NCBI RefSeq assembly: GCF_000802305.1
Contig: NZ_JTDK01000001.1
Coordinates: 248,001 to 312,000 of the forward strand
Length of the DNA: 64,000 nucleotides
Origin: Microbacterium mangrovi
Lineage (GTDB): Bacteria > Actinomycetota > Actinomycetes > Actinomycetales > Microbacteriaceae
Reading direction: 5' to 3'
Below are positions 25,801 through 33,347 of this stretch, one piece after another; within the stretch, counting starts at the first letter, position 1; each line of letters begins with the position of its first letter. The notes beneath the pieces were generated by a model. The model saw only the letters and a program-made list of their open reading frames with translations, did no database searches and had not been told where the DNA came from. Made by a program: the position numbers and the translations under genes.

Positions 25801-26850
25801 TCAGGGATGCCGCGGAGCGGCCACGGAGTCGCGCTCGACGAGTTCGCCCCGCACCTCGGCGCGGGCGGGCGCCTCGTCGCCCGCGATCAGGCCCAGCAGC
25901 GTCTCGGTCGCGCGCCGGCCGAGTTCGTAGAACGGCAGGCTCACCGTCGTCAGGCGCGGGCGGACCTCGTCCGCCAGCTCTTCCTGGTCGTCGTAGCCGA
26001 CGAGCGACACATCCCCGGGCACGGTGAGCCCGAGCGACTGGGCCGCCAGCAGCGCGCCGAGCGCGATGCGATCGTTGCCGCACAGCAGCGCCGTGGGACG
26101 GTCCGGCGCCTGCAGGATGCCGCGTGCTCGCTCGTACCCGGACGCAGTCGTGTACCGGCCCGGGACCACGGTGTGCGCGCCGACGGGGAGGCCGGCATCC
26201 CGCATCCGGTCACGGAACGCCGCCGTTCGCTCGCGCGCGGGCCAGTCGTCGTCGCCGGTGAGCGCGACGATGTCGTGATGGCCGGCGTCGATCAACCGCT
26301 GCGCGGCCAGGGCGCCGCCGTACCGCTCGGCGGGATACACCGCCGGGATCTGCGCGGCGTCGGGGGCGGGGAAGCAGTTGACCAGCACGGACGGCACCGA
26401 CGCCAGCTCGGGAAGCGGGTCGAGCTCTCGCGTGATCATCGACGCGAAAAGCAGGCCGTCGACGCGGCGGTCGAGCAGCTCGCGGGCGGCGGAGCGCTCC
26501 AGATCGGGATCGCCGTCGGTGTTCACGAGCAGCAGCAGCCGGCCCGACTTCCAGGCGGCATCCTGCACCGCGCGGATGATCTGGCCCGCGAACGGCGACG
26601 CGGCGATCCCGTCGGTGAGCATCCCGATCGACTGCGTCTGCTGCAGGCGCAGCTGGCGCGCGGTGAGGTTGGGGCGGAAGCCGAGCTCGCGCGCGGTCGC
26701 CACGATGCGCGCCCGCGTCTCGGGCGCGATGCGGGCGCCCTCACGGTCGTTGAGCACCAGCGATACCGCGGTCGCGGACACTCCCGCCGCCTGGGCGACA
26801 TCCCGCATCGTCGGGCGGCGGGGTGCGGCATCCTGCTGCTGGTCGCCCAC
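25801..26850 (-). CDS. LacI-family transcriptional repressor
   Basis: 349 residues if translation starts at GTG 26850 (AGGAGG 4 nt upstream); ATG 26808 (MRDVAQAAGVS) is the alternative and begins exactly at the helix-turn-helix. The DNA-binding domain MRDVAQAAGVSATAVSLVLN and hinge GFRPNLTARQLR are followed by a periplasmic-binding-protein-like sensor (IGMLTDGIAASPFAG; then LLCGNDRIALGALLAAQ, SLVGYDDQEELA). The effector is probably a fructose-containing sugar, given the adjacent GH32 gene. The operator at 25716-25742 supports control of that gene. Confidence 0.92.
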   Translation of the reverse strand: MGDQQQDAAPRRPTMRDVAQAAGVSATAVSLVLNDREGARIAPETRARIVATARELGFRPNLTARQLRLQQTQSIGMLTDGIAASPFAGQIIRAVQDAAWKSGRLLLLVNTDGDPDLERSAARELLDRRVDGLLFASMITRELDPLPELASVPSVLVNCFPAPDAAQIPAVYPAERYGGALAAQRLIDAGHHDIVALTGDDDWPARERTAAFRDRMRDAGLPVGAHTVVPGRYTTASGYERARGILQAPDRPTALLCGNDRIALGALLAAQSLGLTVPGDVSLVGYDDQEELADEVRPRLTTVSLPFYELGRRATETLLGLIAGDEAPARAEVRGELVERDSVAAPRHP

Positions 26851-26858
26851 ATCGCCTC

Positions 26859-26877
26859 CTGAAGTTCCGTGCTTCAG
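26859..26877. promoter_or_regulatory. Small palindrome between LacI and channel genes
   Basis: CTGAAG-TTCCGTG-CTTCAG, a 6-bp inverted repeat. It lies just upstream of the Shine-Dalgarno of the LacI gene and 36 nt before the channel start. A possible operator or hairpin; no CG-centred LacI pattern. Confidence 0.35.
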
Positions 26878-26913
26878 CCTACGGTGGTCAGCCGCGACAC
26901 TACGATCGGCGCC

Positions 26914-27615
26914 ATGACACAGGAACGCTGGCAGCGCCTCACCGAATGGCCGCTCATCGCGGCCTCCGTCCTCTTCCTCCTCGCCTACGCGTGGGAGGTC
27001 ATCGCCGACCTGCACGGGCCCGCCCTCGCGGCCTGCGAAACCCTCATCGCCGTCACCTGGTCGGTGTTCGTGCTCGACTACATCGTCAACCTCGTCCTCG
27101 CGCCCCAGCGCGGCCGCTGGTTCTGGACGCACCTGTTCGACCTGGCGATCGTCGTCCTGCCGATGCTGCGCCCGCTGCGGGTGCTGCGGCTGGTGACGAT
27201 CCTCGCGATCCTGCAGCGCACCGCCGGCAACGCGATCCGCGGACGCCTGCTGCTGTACGTCGCCTGCGCGGCGTCGCTGCTGGTGTTCGTCGCGTCGCTC
27301 GCCGTGCTCGACGTGGAGAGACCCGCGCCCGGCGCGCACATCACCACGTTCGGCGACGCCCTGTGGTGGGCGTTCGAGACGGTCACCACCGTCGGCTATG
27401 GCGACTTCACCCCCATCACGTTGGAGGGACGCTTCATCGCCGTCGGGCTGATGATCGGCGGGGTGTCGCTCATCGGTCTCATCACGGCGACCCTGGCGTC
27501 GTGGATCGTCGAGCGCGTCGCGGAGCGCGACGAGTCGCAGGATGCCGCCACCGTCGCGCACATCCAGGCGCTCGAGGCGAAGATCGAGGCGCTCACCGAC
27601 GCACTCGGGCGCTGA
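26914..27615 (+). CDS. Voltage-gated-type potassium channel
   Basis: 233 residues from ATG 26914. It has six hydrophobic segments. The fourth-like helix is positively charged (RPLRVLRLVTILAILQRTAG), resembling a voltage sensor. The pore loop and selectivity filter are WWAFETVTTVGYGDFTPIT, with TVGYGD diagnostic of K+ selectivity. A short C-terminal coiled coil (IQALEAKIEALTDAL) probably tetramerises. No RCK/TrkA-N domain is attached. Inner-membrane protein for K+ flux or membrane potential. Its stop is 3 nt from that of the convergent amine oxidase. Confidence 0.92.
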   Translation: MTQERWQRLTEWPLIAASVLFLLAYAWEVIADLHGPALAACETLIAVTWSVFVLDYIVNLVLAPQRGRWFWTHLFDLAIVVLPMLRPLRVLRLVTILAILQRTAGNAIRGRLLLYVACAASLLVFVASLAVLDVERPAPGAHITTFGDALWWAFETVTTVGYGDFTPITLEGRFIAVGLMIGGVSLIGLITATLASWIVERVAERDESQDAATVAHIQALEAKIEALTDALGR

Positions 27616-27618
27616 GGG

Positions 27619-28953
27619 TCACGCCGCCCAGATGTCGCTGAACGGCACCTCCCGCCCCAGCACCCGCTCGGCCGCGCGGTGTCCGGACCGCAGGGCCGCG
27701 GTCACGGTGGCCGGATCCTCGGTCCAGGTCGCCTCGCCGGCGAGCTGCAGCACCCCGCCCGCGATGGGCGTCGCGATCAGGTCGTGGTCGGCGGTGGACG
27801 CCCCGGGCTTCATGTAGGCGTACGAGCCGCGCGTATACGGGTCATCCTGCCAGCGGGTGACCGTCACCGAGGCCGGCGCCGGAACGCGATCTCCGTAGAT
27901 CTCGCTGAGCGCGGCGAGCACGGATGCCGCGATCGCCGCGTCGTCCCACGTGCGTGTCTCGATCGCGGCCGGTCCCGCGGCGAACGTCAGCAGCGTCGGG
28001 ATGCCGTGCAGCGCCGTGAGGTCGTACCAGGAGTGCCACCACAGGGCGCTGTCGCCCTGGCGCCGGATCGCGTAGACGTCGTCGTCCCAGAACTTCTCGT
28101 CGAACCGCAGGAACACCTTCTCGAAGGCGTTCATCTCGAGGCCGGCGAGGGCGTCCGCGACCGGCGCGGGCAGCGGCGGATCGATCGTGAACGCGTCGGA
28201 TCGCAGCACCCCGACCGGCACGGTGACGACCACGCGGGATGCCGACAGGGTGTTGTCGCCCGTGACGACCGAGGCGCCGGCATCCGACCACTCCACGCGT
28301 GACACCTCGTGGCGCAGGCGCACGTCGAGACCCTCGGCGAGGTGCGTCGCGAGCGCGTCGTAGCCGTCCGGGAACACCACCTCGTCGCCGTCGACCTGGT
28401 CGTCGTCGAGTCCGTGCGCGTCGAGCAGACGCGCGTGCACGCCGTACTGCTCCTCGGACCGGTGCAGCAGGAACTCGCGGACCCGCGCCGCACGGTGCGG
28501 CTCCCACGCGAGGGCGGTCAGCGCCGTGTCCACCGCCTGCAGATACGACGCGCCGCGGGCGGACTCGGAGATCGTCCTCGCCAGCTGCCCGTCGAACGCG
28601 TGGACGTCGTCGGCGAACGCCTGCGCCTCCGCGGCGGTGAGGCGGGCGGCATCCGGCCCGTAGTAGGCGATCGGGCGACCGCCGGGCTGGTAGCTGCCGA
28701 CGGTGAACTCGACCTCGCGCATCCCGAAAGCGCGCACCGCGTCGGTGAGCGGGTTCTCGTCGATGCCGTGGATCCACGACGCCCCGAGGTCGGTGACCGA
28801 AGCGCCGGTGCGGTCGGAGTGGAGGCGGCCGCCCACGCGGCCCCGGGCTTCGAGCACTGTCACCTGCACGCCGTTTCGCTGGAGTATCCTCCCCGCCGTA
28901 AGGCCGGCGACGCCGGCGCCGACGATGATCGTGTCGAGGGGAGCATCCGTCAT
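27619..28953 (-). CDS. Flavin-dependent amine oxidase
   Basis: 444 residues. FAD dinucleotide fold: TIIVGAGVAGLTAGRIL followed by LEARGRVGGRLHS. The conserved region ASWIHGIDENPL belongs to monoamine/polyamine oxidase-like enzymes. The C-terminal FAD contact is LAGEATWTEDPATVTAAL. No signal peptide. It oxidises a primary or secondary amine with O2 to an aldehyde, NH3 or amine, and H2O2. Substrate unknown. Its ATG overlaps that of the divergent glycosyltransferase gene in a CATG; GAGAGGA seven bases upstream lies inside that gene. Confidence 0.88.
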   Translation of the reverse strand: MTDAPLDTIIVGAGVAGLTAGRILQRNGVQVTVLEARGRVGGRLHSDRTGASVTDLGASWIHGIDENPLTDAVRAFGMREVEFTVGSYQPGGRPIAYYGPDAARLTAAEAQAFADDVHAFDGQLARTISESARGASYLQAVDTALTALAWEPHRAARVREFLLHRSEEQYGVHARLLDAHGLDDDQVDGDEVVFPDGYDALATHLAEGLDVRLRHEVSRVEWSDAGASVVTGDNTLSASRVVVTVPVGVLRSDAFTIDPPLPAPVADALAGLEMNAFEKVFLRFDEKFWDDDVYAIRRQGDSALWWHSWYDLTALHGIPTLLTFAAGPAAIETRTWDDAAIAASVLAALSEIYGDRVPAPASVTVTRWQDDPYTRGSYAYMKPGASTADHDLIATPIAGGVLQLAGEATWTEDPATVTAALRSGHRAAERVLGREVPFSDIWAA

Positions 28954-30460
28954 GGCACCATCCTCTCGCGCGATACGTCTCGCAGTCGTGCTGGGAGTCT
29001 TCGGCGCCGCGGTGAGCGTGATCGGGTCGTGGATCCCGTCGCTGTGGGGCGACGAGGCGGCCAGCGTCCTGTCGGCGCGCCGCCCGCTCGGATCGCTGTT
29101 CGTGATGCTCGCCCACGTGGATGCGGTGCATGGGCTGTCCTACTTCGCCCTGCACTTCTGGATCCGGATCTTCGGCACGACGCCGTTCGCCGAGCGGTTC
29201 CCGTCGGCGATCGCGATCGGTGCGACCGTCGCCGGCGTGACCTGGCTGGCGTCGCGGTTCGGGTCGCTGCGGTTCGCGGCGTGCGCGGGCGTGGTGACGG
29301 CGGTGATCCCGCAGCTGACCTTCGCCGGCGAGGAGGTGCGGGCCTACGCGTTCGATGCGCTGCTGGCCACCGCGATCGCCGTGATCTTCGCGGAGATCCT
29401 GCGGCATCCGGAATCCGCCCGGCGGTGGTGGATCGCGTACGGGATCGTGCTGTGCGCCGGGATCTACACGTTCCTGTATCTCGGCCTGATGTTCGGCGTG
29501 GTGGGCGTGGCGCTGTGGCTCACCCCGCCGCTGCGCGACCAGTGGCGGCCGTGGCTGAAATCGTCGGCGATCGCGGTCGCGTGCGCCCTCCCCGTGATCG
29601 TGTTCGCCGTCATCGAGCGCAACCAGATCGCCTTTCTCAGCACCCGCACGATCACGCTCCACGAGGTCGGCGTCTCGATGTGGTTCGGGCACGTCTCCTT
29701 CGCGCTGGCGGCGTGGGTTCTGATCGCCGTCGCGGTGATCGGCTGGGTGCGGGACCTCCGCCGGGCGCGGTCGGATGCCCGCCCGCTCGGTCCGCACTTC
29801 GAGCTGTTCGCGGTCGCCTGGCTGGTGCTGCCGATGGGCATCCTGATCGCAGCGACGCCCGTCATGGCCGGCTTCACGGCCCGCTACGCGACGATGTCCG
29901 CGCCGGCGGCCGCCCTGCTCATGGCGTACGGCATCCGCCGGCTCGCCCGGTGGACCGCGAGTCGGTGGAGCGCCCGGGGACGGGTGGCCAGGAACTGGCT
30001 GCCGGTGACGGCGACGGCGGTCGTGGTGGCGCTCGCCGTGCCCGTCTGGGCGTCGCAGCGCAGCCCGTACGCGATGAACCACTCGGACTGGAACCAGATC
30101 TCCGCCAGGATCGCCGCCGAGGCCCGGCCCGGCGACGGCATCCTCTTCGACCATTCCGCGAAGCCCTCGCGGCGCCCGGAGCTCGCGATGGACACCGATC
30201 CGGCATCCTTCCGCAACGTCACCAACCTGGCGCTTCATCTGCCGTACGCCGAGAACACGCTCTGGACAGACACGGTCTACTCGGTGCACCACGCCGCCGC
30301 GATCGGACGCTTCGACGGGGTGCGGCGGGTGTGGCTGGTCGAGTACGCGACGGGGGCCCGGGTGGATGCCTGGGGCGTCCGCGAGCTCGCCGACCTCGGC
30401 TTCCACCGCACGCGCACGCTCCGCGAGCACTCCAGCGCGATCTCCCTCTACGAGCGCTGA
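28952..30460 (+). CDS. GT-C type membrane glycosyltransferase (mannosyltransferase-like)
   Basis: 502 residues from ATG 28952 with GAGGGGA about 8 nt upstream. About 10-11 membrane helices. The first extracytoplasmic loop carries WIPSLWGDEAASVL; the Asp-Glu pair is the catalytic or metal site of GT-C (GT39/ArnT-like) enzymes using polyprenyl-phosphate sugars. HFWIRIFGTTPFAERFPSAI is also typical. The C-terminal 120 residues form a soluble domain. It probably transfers a sugar from a lipid carrier to protein or glycan on the outer face. The start codon overlaps that of the amine oxidase gene. The 3' end lies in a 20-bp tandem duplication. Confidence 0.82.
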   Translation: MAPSSRAIRLAVVLGVFGAAVSVIGSWIPSLWGDEAASVLSARRPLGSLFVMLAHVDAVHGLSYFALHFWIRIFGTTPFAERFPSAIAIGATVAGVTWLASRFGSLRFAACAGVVTAVIPQLTFAGEEVRAYAFDALLATAIAVIFAEILRHPESARRWWIAYGIVLCAGIYTFLYLGLMFGVVGVALWLTPPLRDQWRPWLKSSAIAVACALPVIVFAVIERNQIAFLSTRTITLHEVGVSMWFGHVSFALAAWVLIAVAVIGWVRDLRRARSDARPLGPHFELFAVAWLVLPMGILIAATPVMAGFTARYATMSAPAAALLMAYGIRRLARWTASRWSARGRVARNWLPVTATAVVVALAVPVWASQRSPYAMNHSDWNQISARIAAEARPGDGILFDHSAKPSRRPELAMDTDPASFRNVTNLALHLPYAENTLWTDTVYSVHHAAAIGRFDGVRRVWLVEYATGARVDAWGVRELADLGFHRTRTLREHSSAISLYER

Positions 30461-30480
30461 TCGCCCTCTACGAGCGCTGA
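30441..30480. repeat. 20-bp tandem duplication over the stop codons
   Basis: Two adjacent 20-bp units (30441-30460 and 30461-30480) differ at one base; both end CTCTACGAGCGCTGA. The glycosyltransferase stops (TGA) at the end of unit 1. The convergent TetR gene stops (TAG) inside unit 2 at 30468-30470. Without the duplication the two genes would overlap. Confidence 0.85.
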
Positions 30481-31085
30481 TCGCCCGCGCGCCGGGCGGG
30501 CACCAGCAGCGAGAACAGCGTGTCCACGCCGGCGGCCATGTCGACGTCGGGTTCGAGCATCCACTGCATCTGAAGTCCGTCCGCGACCGCCTGCAGCACG
30601 CGCGCCAGCATCTCCGGGTCGGTGCCCGGGTCGAGTTCGCCCTCGGCCTGGAGCCGCACGATGCCGCGCATCAGGGCGGCGCGGAGCTCCTCCCCGTGCT
30701 CGCGGAAGAACGCGTGCGCGGGATGGTCGGGAGAGGGAGAGTCGGCGGCGACCCGCATGTACAGCTGCACCACGCCCGGCACCGTCGCGTTGTGCTCGAT
30801 GATGTCGAGGTAGCCGCGGCGGAGGCTCTCCAGGTGCTCGGCCTCGGACGCCCGCGGCCAGTAGTTCTCGACGTCCACTTCGTTGCGGCGGCGCAGGATC
30901 TCGGCGAAGAGCTCGTCCTTGCTGTCGAAGTAGTGCAGCAGGCCCGCGGGGGTGAGACCCACGGCATCCGCGATGTCCTTCACGTAGGCCGCGCTCGGAC
31001 CGGACTGGGCCACGACCTCGAGCGCTTTGGTGAGGATCTCCTCACGCCGTGCGACGCCTTTCGCGTAGGTGCCGGCTCGTGCCAT
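30468..31085 (-). CDS. TetR-family regulator of the beta-glucoside operon
   Basis: 205 residues. The N-terminal HTH runs RREEILTKALEVVAQSG, then YVKDIADAVGLTPAGLLHYF and SKDELFAEIL. The remainder is an all-helical ligand domain. It is the last gene of a minus-strand operon, starting 4 nt after the GH3 stop at 31090, so it is co-transcribed with the transporter and glucosidases. It likely recognises the operators at 37409-37431 and 38428-38450, responding to a sugar or glucoside; this is inference from position. Confidence 0.9.
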   Translation of the reverse strand: MARAGTYAKGVARREEILTKALEVVAQSGPSAAYVKDIADAVGLTPAGLLHYFDSKDELFAEILRRRNEVDVENYWPRASEAEHLESLRRGYLDIIEHNATVPGVVQLYMRVAADSPSPDHPAHAFFREHGEELRAALMRGIVRLQAEGELDPGTDPEMLARVLQAVADGLQMQWMLEPDVDMAAGVDTLFSLLVPARRAGDQRS

Positions 31086-31089
31086 GTGC

Positions 31090-33339
31090 TCATTCCGTGA
31101 TGACGAAGGATGCCCCGATCAGATCGCGGGCACGGCTGGAACGACCCACGCGCAGCTCGAATTCCCCAGGCTCCACGACACGGTGGCCATCCGCACCCAC
31201 AATCGTAAGGTCTCCTGCCGAAAGTGCGAACTCCACCCGCTGCTCCTCGCCGGGGGCGAGGTCGACCTGCCGGAACGCCTTCAGTTCCTGCTCGGCCCAG
31301 CTGGCCGACGTGACCCGGTCGCTGACGTACACCTGCACGGTCTCGCGCATCGGACGGTCGCCGACGTTGCGCACCGTGACGGAGGCCCGGACGGTGCCGT
31401 CGCGGGGCACGCGGTCGTCGGCGATCCGCAGGTCGGAGTACTCCGCCCACGAGTACGCGTAGCCCTCGCCGAACACGAACGCGGGCTCCTGGGTGAGGTC
31501 GGCGTACCGGTCGCCGTGCTGCCCGCGGATCTGGTTGTAGTACGTCGGCTGCTGGCCGACGTGCCGCGGAAACGAGATCGGCAGGCGACCGGACGGCTCC
31601 ACGATCCCGAGCAGCACCTCGGCGATCGCCCGCCCGCCCTGCATGCCCGGGTTCGCGACCCAGACGAGGGCTGCGGCATCCTGCACCGCCGGCGGCAGCA
31701 CGAGCGGCTTCGACGCCATCAGCACCACCACGAGCGGGGTGCCGGTCGCGGCCAGCGCCTCCAGCAGCGCGATCTGCCCGCCGATGAGGTCGAGGGTCGC
31801 CGTCGACCGGCCCTCGCCGACCAGTTCGATGCGGTCGCCGACCACGGCCACCACGACGTCGGCGCGCCTCGCGTCGGCGACGGCATCCGCGATGAGCTGC
31901 TCGTCCGCCGGCGCGGGCACGACGATCGGCGGGCGGGGCTGCCCGTCGGGGAAGAACTCGCCCGCCGGGTCGGGTTCCAGGGTCAGGATGCCGGCGCCCG
32001 GCGCATGGGTGATCGTCCAGTCCGACGGGGTGTGCGCGCGCAGCCCGTCGAGCACGGTGGTGATCATGTCGCGCGGCTGACCGTCGAGCCAGCCCGCCTG
32101 GCCGGATCCGCCCGCCCAGTCGCCGAGCTGCGTCTGCGCGTCGTCGGCCAGGGGCCCCACCACGGCGATCCGCGTGCGCTCGCCACCGCGAGAGACACCG
32201 AGCGGCAGCACGCCGTCGTTGTGCAGCAGCACGACGCTGCGCCGCGCCGTCTCCAGGTTGAGCTCGGCGTGCGCCGGGGTGCCGATGACCGATGCGATGC
32301 GGTCCCGGTCGGGCCGCCGCGGGTTCTCGAACAGCCCCAGCTCGAACTTCACGCGCAGGATGCGGGACACCGCAGGGTCCAGGTCCGATGCGGCCAGCAT
32401 CCCGCGCTCGATCGCCTCCAGGCACCCGTCGAAGAAGCCCGGCGTGGTCATGATCAGGTCGTTTCCGGCCTTCACCGCGGCCGCGGCGGCGTGCGCATAG
32501 TCCGGCTGCAGCCGCTGCTCCCACACCATCCGGCCGACGTTGTCCCAGTCGGTGACGAGGGTTCCGGTGTAGCCCCACTCGCCGCGCAGCACCTCGTCCA
32601 GGAGCCACCGGTTCGTGGTGATGGGCACGCCGTCGATGGTCTGGTAGCCGAGCATGAAGGTGCGGCATCCCTCGCGGGCCACGCGCTCGAACGGCGGCAG
32701 GAACCAGGCCCGGAGCTTGCGCCGCGAGATGTCGGCCTCGGAGGCGTCCCGCCCGCCCTGCGTCTCGGAGTACCCGGCGAAGTGCTTCGCCGTCGCCAGG
32801 ATCGCGGTCTCGTCCGCCAGCCCGTCGCCCTGGTAGCCGCGCACCATCGCGGAGGCCAGCTCGCCGATGAGGAAGGGATCCTCGCCGAACGTCTCGTCCA
32901 CCCGGCCCCACCGGAGATCCCGCGCGATGCACAGCACGGGCGAGAACGTCCAGTGGACGCCGGTCGCGGCGACCTCGACCGCGGTGGCGCGCGCCACCCG
33001 CTCGACAAGCTCCGGGTTCCACGACGCCGCCATGCCGAGCTGCGTCGGGTAGATCGTCGCGCCCTCCCAGAACGAGTGCCCGTGGATGCAGTCCTCGCCG
33101 ACCAGGAGCGGGATGCCGAGCCGCGTCTGCGCCGTGAGGTCGTGGGCCTGCAGCAGCCGTTCCGGCGAGGCGTGCAGGAGCGATCCCGCGTGCATCCGCA
33201 GCACCTGGTCGGCCAGGTCGTCGCGGGCGTCGAGCTGGAGCATCTGCCCCACCTTCTCCGCGGTCGTCATGCGACCGAGGAGGTCGGCGATGCGTTCGTC
33301 GACCGACGCCGACGGGTCGAGGTGGAGCGGATGCGTCAC
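31090..33339 (-). CDS. GH3 beta-glucosidase (BglX-like)
   Basis: 749 residues, three domains. TIM barrel (1-330) has KHFAGYSETQGGRD in the substrate pocket and the nucleophile Asp in VTDWDNVGRM. The alpha/beta sandwich has VLLHNDGVLPL, then VVAVVGDRIELVGEGRSTATL. The C-terminal fibronectin-III domain includes VTVRNVGDRPMRETVQVYV. No signal peptide, so it should act inside the cell on imported glucosides. Length fits the BglX class. It is third in the operon, 8 nt behind the second GH3 gene and 4 nt before the TetR gene. Exact linkage and aglycone cannot be read from sequence. Confidence 0.92.
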   Translation of the reverse strand: MTHPLHLDPSASVDERIADLLGRMTTAEKVGQMLQLDARDDLADQVLRMHAGSLLHASPERLLQAHDLTAQTRLGIPLLVGEDCIHGHSFWEGATIYPTQLGMAASWNPELVERVARATAVEVAATGVHWTFSPVLCIARDLRWGRVDETFGEDPFLIGELASAMVRGYQGDGLADETAILATAKHFAGYSETQGGRDASEADISRRKLRAWFLPPFERVAREGCRTFMLGYQTIDGVPITTNRWLLDEVLRGEWGYTGTLVTDWDNVGRMVWEQRLQPDYAHAAAAAVKAGNDLIMTTPGFFDGCLEAIERGMLAASDLDPAVSRILRVKFELGLFENPRRPDRDRIASVIGTPAHAELNLETARRSVVLLHNDGVLPLGVSRGGERTRIAVVGPLADDAQTQLGDWAGGSGQAGWLDGQPRDMITTVLDGLRAHTPSDWTITHAPGAGILTLEPDPAGEFFPDGQPRPPIVVPAPADEQLIADAVADARRADVVVAVVGDRIELVGEGRSTATLDLIGGQIALLEALAATGTPLVVVLMASKPLVLPPAVQDAAALVWVANPGMQGGRAIAEVLLGIVEPSGRLPISFPRHVGQQPTYYNQIRGQHGDRYADLTQEPAFVFGEGYAYSWAEYSDLRIADDRVPRDGTVRASVTVRNVGDRPMRETVQVYVSDRVTSASWAEQELKAFRQVDLAPGEEQRVEFALSAGDLTIVGADGHRVVEPGEFELRVGRSSRARDLIGASFVITE

Positions 33340-33347
33340 AGTTCTCC

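Noticed and set aside
25553..25930. Plus-strand frame across the GH32 start, operator and LacI end
   Set aside because: Covers the signal peptide, operator and the end of another gene in antisense; no domain.
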